Positions 26,641-36,593 of a stretch of 64,000 nucleotides of DNA are shown piece by piece (positions within the stretch are counted from its first letter, which is position 1; each line of letters begins with the position of its first letter). The DNA comes from an uncultured bacterium (GTDB lineage: Bacteria > Verrucomicrobiota > Verrucomicrobiia > CAIQCK01): contig CAIQCK010000106.1 of the NCBI GenBank assembly GCA_903870275.1, positions 1 through 64,000 on the forward strand. Direction: 5' to 3'. The notes under the pieces are model-generated. The model saw only the letters and a program-made list of their open reading frames with translations, searched no databases and was not told where the DNA came from. Position numbers and translations under genes: made by a program.

Positions 26641-28968
26641 ATGAAATCATCATCAAGAAACAGTCGGGAGCCTGCCATGAAACGCTTCTTATTTCTCTGG
26701 GCGCTGTGTTTGTTTTGTTGCTCGGCGGTGCTTGCAGCGCAAACCGACACCGTGGTGGTGGAAAATGCCCGCGTGCGGCTGGTCTTTGCCACAAAGCCGG
26801 TGCCGTTTGTGCTCGAGCTTGTGCAAAAGCCGTCCGGGATGAACCTGATCGCCGAGCCGGCGGACCCAAATCTGTTTGCACTTGTGATCTCGCAACCCAA
26901 AGGTGGAAACCTCACTGTCAAAAGTGGAAGCGCCAAACAGGGATTCATCAAAGTCGTTCGCGTTGCAAAGAGTCAGCAAATCGTGGTCCAGTTCAACGGA
27001 TTGGGGCCGGTCGGCGATATGCAGGTCAAACTTGACGGCGTGCTGGACGATGCGGAACCAACCGTCCGTTGGTCAATCGCGGTGGATAATCCCAATCGGG
27101 AGAAACTTGTCACGGTTCGGTTTCCCTATGTGACGGCCGTGCCCGCCATCGGAACACCGGACGACGATTTCATCATCGCGCCCGCCTCTCCCGGCGCGAT
27201 AATCGAGAACCCCGCCAAGAACTGGCCGGATCACTATTTGGTTGGCTGGCCATTCCCCGGCATCCAGTCGGCCCAGTTCTGCTCGTATCAAGACCGCACG
27301 ACCGGCGTTTACGTGGCCAGCATGGACGCCGTTGGATGTAACCGGGCGTTGTGGGTTTCCAAGCAGAAAAACGGATATCAACTCTATCAGGACTATCAAT
27401 TGCCGGAATCGTCGGCGACGCGGTGGAAAAGCCCCTACGACGTGGTCCTGGGCGTCACGTCGGGCACGTGGCAGCAGACGGCCGACATCTACAAGCGTTG
27501 GGCCGTGCATCAGCGGTGGTGCAAGAAAACGCTTGTCCACCGCGCCGACATCCCCGACTACTGGAAACACGGGCCGTGCATCCATACCGTCGAGATGCGC
27601 ACCTACGATCCCAAAACACGCGTCTGCAGCGGCTCATACTATCCCCAATTGGAGGAGCATCTGCGGTTGTTCCGCGAGAAAATCGACGGGCCGGTGGTGC
27701 CCATGCTGGCCGGTTGGGAGAACCACCGCCGATGGACCGCCGGCGATTACTTTCCCATCTTCGACGAGGAACACGCCAAAGGCATGCTCGGACAGATCCG
27801 CCGGGACGGGTTTCGGCCCTTCGTTTATCTCTCGGGCCTGTTCTACACCTTCCAGAATGAAGGACGCGACGGCGGCGATGTGTCGGGATGGGAACGTTAC
27901 ACCGATTCGATGGTGATTGACGCCGCGACGGGCAAGCCCAAGACCTACGTGCTCAACGAGTCCGCGCCCGGCAAGGAGAACGTCTGGAAGCGGCATTCCT
28001 ACCAGTTGTGCCCCGCCGCGCCGGAAACCAGGAAGTTCTTCCGCACGGTGCTCGACAAGACCCACGCCCTGGGCATCGACATCGTTCAAATGGACCAGGC
28101 GGCCTTTGGCTATTTCAGCGCCGATGCCTGCTATAGCACCTCGCACGGGCACCAACCCGGCATCGGGCCGTATCAATCGCAATCTCTCCGCGACGTGCTC
28201 GACGATATGCGCAAGCACGGCAAATCGCTCAGCCCCGAATTCCTGCTGACGATCGAGGAACTCCACGAGGAGGTGATCCCCAACCTCGACGGCTTCCACA
28301 CTCGCGAGTATCGCGAGCATTTTTGGTATCACGCCGCGCCCGGCGCGAGAAGTCTTCCTTTGTTTACCTACCTCTATCACGAGTATGCCATTGCCTACGG
28401 CGGCGAAGGCCCGCATTTGAGCCAGCAGAAAAACAACACCACCGTTCGGGATATGGCGGTCAATCTGGTGACCGGCAAGACGCCGGCCGCCTCAGTTTGG
28501 TCGTCTCAATCGGTCATGGCCGAGACCCACGCGGACCAGATCAAAATGCTCCGCAACCACTCGCATTTGCTGAAGACCGAGGCGCAGCGATTCTTGATGC
28601 TTGGCCGGATGCTTCACCCGCTCGATTTCGACGTGCCTTCGGTCACCTTTCCGATGGGCGTTAATCGCGGCGAAAAATGGCATACCGAGCCTTTTGTGGA
28701 GCGGGCCGTGCTCACCAGTTCCTGGCAATCGCCTGAAGGCAACGTGGGACATTGTCTGGTGAATATCACCGACGCGAAGCAGACGCTGCATCTGCAACTC
28801 GACACGCGGAACGCACCCGGCTGGGCCAAGGCCAGCGTGAATCTTTATCGCGCCGACAAGCCCGACGACTGTGAGCACGTCCTGCGGAGTGTGGCCTTGC
28901 CGCACGAATATATGTTGGAATTGGCGCCGTGGGAGGCCGTGTTTTTCGTCATCCGGCCGGCGTCGTGA
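26641..28968 (+). CDS. Exported DUF6259-type TIM-barrel glycosidase-like protein
   Basis: About 775 residues. ATG 26641 has GGAAGG six bases upstream; ATG 26677 (MKRFLFLWALCLFCCSAVLA) would give a shorter signal peptide. An N-terminal beta sandwich (about 30-270) is followed by a TIM-barrel region: PVVPMLAGWENHRRWTAGDY, GFRPFVYLSGLFYTFQNE, GIDIVQMDQAAFGYF and SPEFLLTIEELHEE, with Asp and Glu residues suited to catalysis. A C-terminal beta domain ends the protein. The layout fits the DUF6259 family found in polysaccharide loci of Verrucomicrobiota and Planctomycetota, for which I know no activity. It starts 2 bp after the preceding glycosidase gene. Confidence 0.7.
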   Translation: MKSSSRNSREPAMKRFLFLWALCLFCCSAVLAAQTDTVVVENARVRLVFATKPVPFVLELVQKPSGMNLIAEPADPNLFALVISQPKGGNLTVKSGSAKQGFIKVVRVAKSQQIVVQFNGLGPVGDMQVKLDGVLDDAEPTVRWSIAVDNPNREKLVTVRFPYVTAVPAIGTPDDDFIIAPASPGAIIENPAKNWPDHYLVGWPFPGIQSAQFCSYQDRTTGVYVASMDAVGCNRALWVSKQKNGYQLYQDYQLPESSATRWKSPYDVVLGVTSGTWQQTADIYKRWAVHQRWCKKTLVHRADIPDYWKHGPCIHTVEMRTYDPKTRVCSGSYYPQLEEHLRLFREKIDGPVVPMLAGWENHRRWTAGDYFPIFDEEHAKGMLGQIRRDGFRPFVYLSGLFYTFQNEGRDGGDVSGWERYTDSMVIDAATGKPKTYVLNESAPGKENVWKRHSYQLCPAAPETRKFFRTVLDKTHALGIDIVQMDQAAFGYFSADACYSTSHGHQPGIGPYQSQSLRDVLDDMRKHGKSLSPEFLLTIEELHEEVIPNLDGFHTREYREHFWYHAAPGARSLPLFTYLYHEYAIAYGGEGPHLSQQKNNTTVRDMAVNLVTGKTPAASVWSSQSVMAETHADQIKMLRNHSHLLKTEAQRFLMLGRMLHPLDFDVPSVTFPMGVNRGEKWHTEPFVERAVLTSSWQSPEGNVGHCLVNITDAKQTLHLQLDTRNAPGWAKASVNLYRADKPDDCEHVLRSVALPHEYMLELAPWEAVFFVIRPAS

Positions 28969-29067
28969 AACAGTGTCCTTGATGCTCTGCTTTCACACAA
29001 TAACCAGCCTTGGAATGTGGTTCGGTTATTATCCCGGAAGCCATTATTTCAACCGGATGGAAGAAAC

Positions 29068-31611
29068 ATGAAAACAGGAAGACCGCGGGTGATGCTTGGG
29101 AGCGGCTGGATGATTCTGACTGTCATGGGGGTTTTTGCCGGGGTTGCAGCAGCCGGCCCGGTGGATTCGTTCAAAACCTTCAAAGCGGTTTTTACTCAGG
29201 ACGGACAATTGGTTGTGGCGGGCAGCGTGGCTGGTGATCCACCGTATAACGCGGACAATACAGGCAAAACGGATGCTTCCGCCGCGATCCAGAAAGCCAT
29301 GGGTGATGTTGCCAGACATGGAGGTGGAATCGTTTACCTGCCGGCCGGACGTTATCGGATCGACAAGAGTCTGAATCTGCCTGCCACGGTCACGCTTTGC
29401 GGCGAGTGGCGGAAGCCCGAAGCAGGACAGCCGCTTTCTGGCACCCTGTTTCTGGCCTATGCGGACAAAGGCAATTCCGCCGGTCCCGCCCTGCTGTCGC
29501 CGCCGAACTGCGGACATGCCAATGTTTTCAATCTGGCCATCATCTATCCCGAGCAGAATCCGGCCAGTCCTGTTCCCTATCCCTTCACCATCGAGGGAAA
29601 GGTCGCCTGCATAAAAAACATCACCCTGGTGAACAGTTACCAAGGGGTCATGATGAGCGACTTTAGCGGCAGCAGCGTATCCGGGATCTATGGAACGGTC
29701 CTGAAGCGCGGCATTGCGCTGAAGAGTTCCTGCGAATTGTGCTCCTGCTGCAATCTGCGTTTCAACAGCGATTATTGGACGAAGCTGCCGGAGGCCGGCA
29801 TGAGTCCGGAGACTGCGGCCAAGGTGCGGTCCTTCGTGCGGAATCAGTTGATAGGAGTGCAGATCGGGAAGGTTGACGGCCTGTCCTTTTACAACGCCGA
29901 TCTGGCGGAATCCAGGACGCCGGTGCTGGTGAAACTGGAGGATGACGAACAGAAAGTCATGATGACGTCCAGAAGCCAGTATGGTTTTGGCGGCGGAATG
30001 GGCAGAGTGAGAGGGCGTCGGACTGAAATCGAAGGAGCCTGGTATTTTGGGACCCACTACTTTGACCTGGACAATTATCCGGAGCTTGCCGGCCAGCAGT
30101 ATTCATTTGCGCCGTTGCGGCAGGCGGCAAGAACCGGGCCAGGGACCGTCTATCAGGCTGGCGACTTCGGCGTCACTGCCGACGGTTCGAGTGACGACAG
30201 CGCGGGCTTGCAGAAAGCCCTCGACCTCGCGGGAAAGGCCGGCGGCGGGACTGTCCTGCTGCCCCGCGGCACGATTCTGCTCAAGGCCCCTATCCAAGTG
30301 CCCTCCGGGGTGGAACTGCGCGGAGCTTTGTTGGGGGCCGTGATCCGGCCTTGGTATAATGTTACCAGCCTGATTATTGATCACGGCGCCGATACACAAG
30401 ACCCGGAGAACGCCCAGGCCGCCATCGATCTCGGAGAGCGCGCGGGCTTGCGCGGGGTCTTTGTAAGCTACGCAAAAAACCAATGGGAGACCAATGACCG
30501 CGGAGAGCTGATCATCCATCCTTATCCTTATGCAGTGCGCGGCCTCGGCAAGGGGGCATATGTCTGCGACGTGACACTGAATGCCTACAACGGAATCGAT
30601 CTTGGTCTGGCACGTTGCGACCGTGCCCAGATCGTCAATCTGTGGGGTATGATGTATCGGCATGGGATTCGCGTCGGAGCCAATTCGGACTCAGTGCAGC
30701 TTGAAAACATCAACATCGACATCGGTACCATCAACGATTTTCGGATGAGTCAGTTTCCGAAACCGTCCGGCGAAGAAAAACGCAAGCTATGGCAGCGTTA
30801 TCTCGATGAGAATGCCGTCAGCTATCTCTTTGGCGACTGCACACATTTGAGCACTTTCCATCTGGCAGGGTTTGCGCCGCACCATTTCATGGAATTCGCC
30901 GACCAGGGAAACGGGGGTTGCCGCGACGCCCGTTTCTGGAGCAGCATCTTCGACGTGCCGAAGGTGGAGACGGCGCGTTTCCATGCCGGGGGCAGAATAG
31001 ATTTCATCGGCCTTTTCGCCACCGGCGGCAGAAATCGCCACTCGCTGTGGCCGGAGTTTGATGCAGCTTTCAGGGGCAAAGTGAGTGTTTATGGTCTCAG
31101 CCAGCAGTTGACCTTTAACAACCGTCCATACAGCGTCGGGGCGGAAAAATTCCAAATCCACTTGGAACATTCGTTGACCACAGGCCGGCCGGCGACCACC
31201 AGCAGCTTTGTCGAAGGCTGGGGACCGGAAAAGGCTCTTGACGATAATCCCCGGACGATGTGGCAGTCTCAGGAAACGCAAGGCCCTCATATTCTGACCG
31301 TAAAAATGACCGAATTGTCCATCATCACCCGCTGGCGGTTGCACAATGCCGGCAACTTCATGGCGCGGAGCCGCAATACATTTGAAGCGAAACTGGAGGG
31401 GAGCGTTGACGGAACTGATTACTTCAAAATTTCCGGCTTCAACAACAATACCGCCGATTGGGTTGATTTACCGGTGACGTGCGGGAAGCCCGTGCGCTTT
31501 GTGCGGTTGAAAGTCATCAGAGCGCAGTCGCCGGAGACGAAATCGAACCGCGCCTTTATTGCGGGGTTCGATGTGTTCGGCTACAGCAGAGGAAAATCGC
31601 TGGAGCCTTGA
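29068..31611 (+). CDS. Exported double pectate-lyase-like beta-helix protein with discoidin C-terminus
   Basis: About 847 residues. The start at 29068 has GGAAGAAAC upstream and leads into a hydrophobic signal segment (SGWMILTVMGVFAGVAAA). Two pectate_lyase_3-type units occur, each opening with the typical N-terminal motif: DNTGKTDASAAIQKAMGDV with GGIVYLPAGRYRI, and later GVTADGSSDDSAGLQKALD with GGTVLLPRGTILL. Helix rungs follow each. The last ~140 residues read as an F5/8C-like domain (GWGPEKALDDNPRTMWQS). It is predicted to bind or cleave a uronate- or galactan-type polymer. No catalytic residues are certain. It follows the DUF6259-type gene by 99 bp on the same strand. Confidence 0.75.
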   Translation: MKTGRPRVMLGSGWMILTVMGVFAGVAAAGPVDSFKTFKAVFTQDGQLVVAGSVAGDPPYNADNTGKTDASAAIQKAMGDVARHGGGIVYLPAGRYRIDKSLNLPATVTLCGEWRKPEAGQPLSGTLFLAYADKGNSAGPALLSPPNCGHANVFNLAIIYPEQNPASPVPYPFTIEGKVACIKNITLVNSYQGVMMSDFSGSSVSGIYGTVLKRGIALKSSCELCSCCNLRFNSDYWTKLPEAGMSPETAAKVRSFVRNQLIGVQIGKVDGLSFYNADLAESRTPVLVKLEDDEQKVMMTSRSQYGFGGGMGRVRGRRTEIEGAWYFGTHYFDLDNYPELAGQQYSFAPLRQAARTGPGTVYQAGDFGVTADGSSDDSAGLQKALDLAGKAGGGTVLLPRGTILLKAPIQVPSGVELRGALLGAVIRPWYNVTSLIIDHGADTQDPENAQAAIDLGERAGLRGVFVSYAKNQWETNDRGELIIHPYPYAVRGLGKGAYVCDVTLNAYNGIDLGLARCDRAQIVNLWGMMYRHGIRVGANSDSVQLENINIDIGTINDFRMSQFPKPSGEEKRKLWQRYLDENAVSYLFGDCTHLSTFHLAGFAPHHFMEFADQGNGGCRDARFWSSIFDVPKVETARFHAGGRIDFIGLFATGGRNRHSLWPEFDAAFRGKVSVYGLSQQLTFNNRPYSVGAEKFQIHLEHSLTTGRPATTSSFVEGWGPEKALDDNPRTMWQSQETQGPHILTVKMTELSIITRWRLHNAGNFMARSRNTFEAKLEGSVDGTDYFKISGFNNNTADWVDLPVTCGKPVRFVRLKVIRAQSPETKSNRAFIAGFDVFGYSRGKSLEP

Positions 31612-31638
31612 AAACATGTTGGGCCGTTCCCGCAACAG

Positions 31639-32060
31639 ATGCTGTATGCAGTCCTCGCTGCCGCCCTTCCGCTTCTGGCAAAAGAGACGGCGCGGAAACC
31701 CGCGCCGGTGCAGTTTCCGATCGAGCGAATCCATATAATCAACTTCACACACCGATGTTGGGTTCACCGACATGCCGGGCGTGTGCCGGGAACTTCAACG
31801 GCGCTACATCGACATTGCACTCGACGCAGTGCTGGCGACGATGTCAGATCCAGCGCCTCGAAAGTTCTATTGGACTTGCGAGTCGTTGGCGAGGGTGGAC
31901 GATTGGTGGCGGGCAGCGTCGCCAGCGCGGCGGAAGGATTTCTTAAAGGCGTTGCGCAACGGGCAACTGGACGTCGCAGCGCTGCCGTGCAACCAGACAC
32001 CGTTCCTCTTTATGGTTGTTCCCGAAAACAGTCTCTCATCTTGCGGGATGAATCGCTGCA
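31639..32060 (+). pseudogene. GH38-like alpha-mannosidase N-terminal remnant with frameshift
   Basis: From ATG 31639 the frame gives a signal-like N-terminus (MLYAVLAAALPLLAKETA) and PIERIHIINFTH. A one-base shift near 31750 then continues it as TDVGFTDMPGVCRELQRR, KFYWTCESLARVDDWW and QLDVAALPCNQTPF. This is the pattern of the N-terminal catalytic region of GH38-type mannosidases (metal-binding His and the H-x-D start, then the ESL segment). After about 32020 the match is lost, and roughly 90 percent of a normal GH38 protein is missing. Bases 32060-32186 hold nothing I recognise. Confidence 0.5.
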
Positions 32061-32186
32061 GCATGGGCCTCGCGCGGGAAACGCAGGCATTCTTCCACGA
32101 ATCACGACCGTTTTTTCCCCAATCGGAGACACTTCAAGCAGTGATGGACATGAAGCATCCATACCACCAATTCCCCGTCGGGTTTT

Positions 32187-32777
32187 TTACGGCAGCAATC
32201 CCATCAACGTGGCTTGCGCTTCTTGTTTGGCGGAGAGGACTTTGCGAAGGTCTTCCTGCGCGGCGGCGAGCTTGGCCTCCTTTTCTTTTTTGGAAGCGCG
32301 GAATTTGTCGAGCGCGTCCTTGATCTGCCCGGCGGGCGCGTTGTCATCAATCGCCTTCTGCAGCGCCAGGGTTTCGGGACTCGGGCTGCTGGAGGAACTC
32401 GGCCGATTCCCACGATCTCCGCCGGCACTGCTGGCTTGATCACCACTGGGACGATTGGCTTGATCGCCTCCACTGCGGCGACTGGACCGGTACATGCTCG
32501 TGCCACTGGTTCTCGTGTCCCGCCGCGCATCGAAGACTTTCTGCACCAACGGCTGCACAGCACTCCAATCCGCATCGGAAAAACCGAGCCGTTCCTTGAC
32601 ATTATCCAGCATGCGCTGTTGGAACTGTGCTGGATCGTAATTGCCGCGTCCCGGCCGGGTGGAACCGGATTGAGACGGTTTGGTTGCCGGTGGATTGTCC
32701 TGGGCCAACAAGGGGCTCGTGCTCATGCACAGAGCGCCGACAAGCCCCAACACTACAAGTTTCTGACTGGCTTTCAT
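32187..32777 (-). CDS. Exported Ser/Gly-rich protein with C-terminal helix
   Basis: About 196 residues. AAAGGAGATCCC precedes the chosen ATG at 32777. The signal peptide is MKASQKLVVLGLVGALCMST with likely cleavage near LLAQ. Residues 45-85 form a helix (PAQFQQRMLDNVKERLGFSD), the middle is low-complexity Ser/Gly/Arg, and the last 60 residues form a charged helix pair (DALDKFRASKKEKEAKLAAA). The form resembles Spy/CpxP-like periplasmic proteins in which a helical core of the type QRMxxxVKERLGxSDxxW is common. Function unknown. Confidence 0.7.
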   Translation of the reverse strand: MKASQKLVVLGLVGALCMSTSPLLAQDNPPATKPSQSGSTRPGRGNYDPAQFQQRMLDNVKERLGFSDADWSAVQPLVQKVFDARRDTRTSGTSMYRSSRRSGGDQANRPSGDQASSAGGDRGNRPSSSSSPSPETLALQKAIDDNAPAGQIKDALDKFRASKKEKEAKLAAAQEDLRKVLSAKQEAQATLMGLLP

Positions 32778-33110
32778 CGCAGGGATCTCCTTTGTAACGG
32801 ACATTCATGAGTTAAACACGGACCGCATGCAAATGTTTCAAAGAACATGGAATTTTTCTTCAGAACCGAATCCAGGCTGCATCATGGCAAACACAAAAAG
32901 TTGTTAAGAAGAACATCAGGGGAGACATCGGGGACAATTTCAAAAACCAGCCGGTGGTTCCCGCGCGTCATGGTTTGAGTCATTTTCAGCGCGCAATCCG
33001 TTTCCACAAACTGGGCGTCACTGCGATGCCGGCCACGTTTGCGGCGTGGTCAATGAACGCCGGCCGGGTCTTTTTCAACGCCGGTTGTAAAGATGGAGAA
33101 GCGCCGCCGC
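32778..33110. other. Intergenic, no gene supported
   Basis: This 333-bp gap lies between two minus-strand genes. A short minus-strand frame around 32990-33090 reads KKTRPAFIDHAANVAGIAV and could be a gene scrap, but it is too short to name. Confidence 0.35.
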
Positions 33111-33770
33111 CTAGAACCGGTAGCCAAAACTGAGCTGCGGGCCGGCGGCGTCAATCGCGCGGTTCTGCCGCGCCGGTTCGGACAGGCCGGCGTTGGAAAA
33201 GTGAACGTATTCGAGCGTCAGACGGACATACCACGAGTCGTTGATGTCGTAGCGGACGCCGGTGTTGACCGTGAACTGGAAGTTGAAATCCTGTCCGAGA
33301 CCATAGGGAACCGCCGGGTTGGGATAAGCCTGCGTGTTGGCGAACCCGAAGCCGACCATCGCGCCGACGAACGGCACCACCTTCCAGCCCGGTTGCACGA
33401 AATTGTAACGCGGCCCGAAGTCCAAGCCCACGATGCGCGTCTCCGGCCCGTGCGTGATTTCCATGTCGTAAGGCCGGAACGCAAATTCCGTATAACCACG
33501 CCACCAGCCCTCGTCGTCGCTGGGGTCGTCCAGCTTCAGCGACGCCGTCAGCGTCACCGGCACAAGCGTGTAGCCGTCCAGAGCGGTGGAGCGGACGTTG
33601 GAAAACAAAACGCCGCTGCCAGTTTCCAACGACCAGTCGCCCTTCCCCTCGACGCCGGACGAAATCTGCGGTTGCTGCACGTCCGCCGCGCCGGCCAGGC
33701 CGCAAAGCGCTGCCACCATCGCCGCCGCGACAATGCGCCGGCAGAAAAACTTCTCCATGTGGGTTTGCAT
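33111..33770 (-). CDS. PagL-like lipid A 3-O-deacylase (outer-membrane beta barrel)
   Basis: About 219 residues. ATG 33770 sits six bases after AAAGGA and opens a signal peptide ending near LCGLAGAA-DV. The mature part alternates short amphipathic strands (YTEFAFRPYDMEI, FGPRYNFVQPGW, VGAMVGFGFANT), and it ends in a terminal aromatic (SFGYRF), as outer-membrane barrels do. Near the C-terminus is LEYVHFSNAGL, which matches the PagL active-site HxS motif, with Asn and Glu nearby. The family removes a fatty acid from lipid A. Length and layout fit the acyloxyacyl hydrolase family PF09411. Start ATG 33776 is too close to the ribosome site. Confidence 0.75.
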   Translation of the reverse strand: MQTHMEKFFCRRIVAAAMVAALCGLAGAADVQQPQISSGVEGKGDWSLETGSGVLFSNVRSTALDGYTLVPVTLTASLKLDDPSDDEGWWRGYTEFAFRPYDMEITHGPETRIVGLDFGPRYNFVQPGWKVVPFVGAMVGFGFANTQAYPNPAVPYGLGQDFNFQFTVNTGVRYDINDSWYVRLTLEYVHFSNAGLSEPARQNRAIDAAGPQLSFGYRF

Positions 33771-33903
33771 GTTCATTCCTTTGTTCGCGGAATCATCGCA
33801 CTATCGAAGAGTTTTTTCAATCACTCCCTCACCCTTTAGTCAACCCCGGTGCCTGATGATGAGGCTTTCCATCGCGGCGGGTTTGCGCTAGAAGCTGCGG
33901 ATC

Positions 33904-36564
33904 ATGAAAGCCTGCCATTTGCTCTCCTGCTGCGTTGCGGCGTTGTGGTCGTGCGCCGCGCTGGCCGCCGAATCCACCGACGCGGAGTCGCTGCTCTGCC
34001 GCCATGGCGTCGCGTTGGCCTCGGGCGCGGAATCCACCGGCGACATCAAATACGCTCCCGACCGCAAGGTGGACATCCTCCACCTGGCGCTGGACGTGAC
34101 GCCGGATTTCCAGAAGCGCACGGTGCGCGGCGAGGCGACGCTCACGTTCAAGCCGGTCGCCAAACCGCTCGACGAGTTGCGGCTCGACGCGGTGGACCTG
34201 GCGGTGAGCGCGGTGACCTGCACCGCGAAGCTGGCGGGGTATCAGGCGACCGACAAGGAGATCGTCGTGGCGTTTGCCACGCCGGTGCCGGTGGGGCGCG
34301 AGACGAAGCTGGCCATTCGTTACTCGGCGCAGCCGGTGGAGGGGCTTTATTTCCGCACACCGTCCAACGGGTATCCCGCCGGCGACACGCACGTTTGGTC
34401 GCAGGGCGAGTCCACGGAGCACCGGCATTGGTTTCCGTGTTACGACTATCCGAACGCGAAATTCACCTCGGAGGTCACCTGCCATGTGCCGGAAGGGATG
34501 ATGGTGCTTTCCAATGGCCGGCAGGTCTCGGAGACGAAGGACGCGGCGACCGGACTGGTGGCGGTGCGTTGGTCGCAGGAGAAGCCGCATGTGAACTATC
34601 TGATCATGCTGGCGGCGGGCTACTTCACGAAACTGGAGGACAAGCACCGCGACGTGCCGCTGCGGTTTTACACGCCGCCGAGCGACGCGAAGGAAGCGGC
34701 GCTGACGTTCGCCGACACGAAGCCGGCGATGGAGTTTTTCGAGAAGGAGATCGGCGTGCCGTTCCCGTGGGCGCAATATGGCCAGGTCGTGGTGCGCGAT
34801 TTCCATTGGGGCGGCATGGAGAACACGACCCTGACGACGCTTACCGACCGCACATTGCACCAGACCGACACGGAGACGCTCACCTCGAGCGAAGGGCTGG
34901 TGTCGCACGAGATGGCGCACCAGTGGTTCGGCGATTACGTCACCTGCAAGGACTGGAGCCAGGTCTGGCTCAACGAAGGTTTCGCGACCTACTACGCCAA
35001 CCTTTTCGCTGGCGAGCGGCACGGCCATGACGAGTTGCTCTACGGCCTCTACCACGATGCGCAAGTCGTGCTCAGCCGCAGCACGAACGGGCCGCCGCGC
35101 GCGATCATCTTCCGGCGTTACGGCACGCCGTTCGAGCAGTTTGACTACCGCGCGTATCCGAAAGGCGGCTGGGTGTTGCACATGCTCCGCAGCCAGCTCG
35201 GCGACGACCTCTATCGCCGTTGCATCAAGACCTATCTCGACCGCCACGCCTTCGGAAACGTCGTCACCGAGGACCTCAACGTCGTCATCGAGGAACTCTC
35301 CGGACGTTCCTACGACCGGTTTTTCGACCAGTGGGTTTATCACGCGCTCCAGCCGGAGCTGGAGGTCGGCTACAGTTGGGACGAGAAAACCAAACTCGCC
35401 AGGGTCAGCGTGCGCCAGACGCAGGCGGTCAACGACAACGTCATGCTCTTCCAGTTCCCGCTGACGCTGCGGTTCAAGTCGAAGGCCGGCACGGTGGATC
35501 ATCGCGTCCGCGTGAAGGACAAAGCGGAGGACTTCTACGTGCCATTGCGGCAGGCTCCAGAAATTGTGCGCGTGGATCCGGAGTTTTCGTTGCTGGCGAA
35601 GATCAACTTCAACCCGCCGGTCGCGATGCTCTACGCGCAACTCGCCGACGCCACGGACATGATCGGCCGGTTGCTCGCCGCCGAGCAGCTCGCCGACAAA
35701 ACCGATCTCACGACCATCGCCAAGCTGAAAGCCGCGCTGAACGCCGACGCCTACTACGGCGTGCGGGTCAAAACTTCCGAGAGCCTGCGCAAGATTCACA
35801 ACGACGACGCGCTCGACGCGCTGGTTGCCTCGGTGAAGCAACCGGACGCGCGCGCCCGAAACGCCGTCGTGGGCGATATCGGCGGCTTCTTCCATCCCCG
35901 GGCGCTGGAGGCGCTGCTCCGTTGCCTCGACACCGAACGCAATCCCGTCATCCTCGCCACCGCCATCAAGGGGCTCGCGCCGTATCACCAGCCCGCCGTG
36001 CGCGAGGCGTTGCTGCGGTTCCTCAACAGCGATTCCCATCACAACCGGCTCGGCGACGCCGCCATCGCGGCGATGCGCGCGCAGGACAATCCCGCGTTCA
36101 TCGCGCCGCTGCGCGAGACGCTCGTCAAACGCGAGGCGGCGTTCAGCAGTTACAGTTTCGGCGACGCGCTGGACGCGCTGGCGTTCCTGGCGCGGAACGA
36201 GAAATCGCGCGACGGCGTGCGCGAGTTCCTTGCGGGGTTCCTCAACCACAAGCGCGAATGGTTCCAGACAGCGGCGTTAAAGGCGCTCGGCACGCTCGAA
36301 GACCCGAAAGCGATCGCGCTGCTGCAACCGTTCGCCTCCGCCTCGAAGGAAACCCCGCAACAGGAGGCGGCCGAGAAGGCCATCGCCGCGCTGCGCGCCG
36401 TCAACAAACCCTCCGACAACCTGAAAGACCTGCGCCAGGAAGTGCTCGACGTGAAAAAGGAAAACCAGCGGTTGAGCAAGGAATTGGCGGACGTGAAGAA
36501 GAAGCTCGACGCCGGCGCGGCGAAGGAACCGGAAAAGAAAGAGGAGAAGAAGACGGCGAAGTAA
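33904..36564 (+). CDS. Exported M1-family zinc aminopeptidase with HEAT-like tail
   Basis: A metallopeptidase that would trim N-terminal residues from peptides in the periplasm. The signal peptide is MKACHLLSCCVAALWSCAALA. The M1 exopeptidase motif appears as GGMEN (usual GxMEN), followed by zinc ligands His335 and His339 in HEMAHQW and Glu358 in WLNEGF, an exact HExxH-18-E spacing. After the catalytic domain (to about residue 560) come alpha-helical repeats that read as HEAT-like (VVGDIGGFFHPRALEALLRC, ILATAIKGLAPYHQPAVREA), and then a Lys/Glu-rich coiled coil from about 845 to the end. It overlaps no other gene; the next gene starts 30 bp downstream. Confidence 0.9.
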   Translation: MKACHLLSCCVAALWSCAALAAESTDAESLLCRHGVALASGAESTGDIKYAPDRKVDILHLALDVTPDFQKRTVRGEATLTFKPVAKPLDELRLDAVDLAVSAVTCTAKLAGYQATDKEIVVAFATPVPVGRETKLAIRYSAQPVEGLYFRTPSNGYPAGDTHVWSQGESTEHRHWFPCYDYPNAKFTSEVTCHVPEGMMVLSNGRQVSETKDAATGLVAVRWSQEKPHVNYLIMLAAGYFTKLEDKHRDVPLRFYTPPSDAKEAALTFADTKPAMEFFEKEIGVPFPWAQYGQVVVRDFHWGGMENTTLTTLTDRTLHQTDTETLTSSEGLVSHEMAHQWFGDYVTCKDWSQVWLNEGFATYYANLFAGERHGHDELLYGLYHDAQVVLSRSTNGPPRAIIFRRYGTPFEQFDYRAYPKGGWVLHMLRSQLGDDLYRRCIKTYLDRHAFGNVVTEDLNVVIEELSGRSYDRFFDQWVYHALQPELEVGYSWDEKTKLARVSVRQTQAVNDNVMLFQFPLTLRFKSKAGTVDHRVRVKDKAEDFYVPLRQAPEIVRVDPEFSLLAKINFNPPVAMLYAQLADATDMIGRLLAAEQLADKTDLTTIAKLKAALNADAYYGVRVKTSESLRKIHNDDALDALVASVKQPDARARNAVVGDIGGFFHPRALEALLRCLDTERNPVILATAIKGLAPYHQPAVREALLRFLNSDSHHNRLGDAAIAAMRAQDNPAFIAPLRETLVKREAAFSSYSFGDALDALAFLARNEKSRDGVREFLAGFLNHKREWFQTAALKALGTLEDPKAIALLQPFASASKETPQQEAAEKAIAALRAVNKPSDNLKDLRQEVLDVKKENQRLSKELADVKKKLDAGAAKEPEKKEEKKTAK

Positions 36565-36593
36565 CCGGCGCGCGATTTGCGTCGGATCATGAG

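Noticed and set aside
33829..36249. 806-codon minus-strand frame opposite the M1 aminopeptidase
   Set aside because: Arg/His/Glu-rich antisense sequence; the plus frame has a complete zinc site.
35220..36593. N-terminal extension of the cytochrome gene by 458 codons
   Set aside because: This stretch is the +1 frame of the M1 aminopeptidase gene. The signal peptide begins only at 36594-36640.
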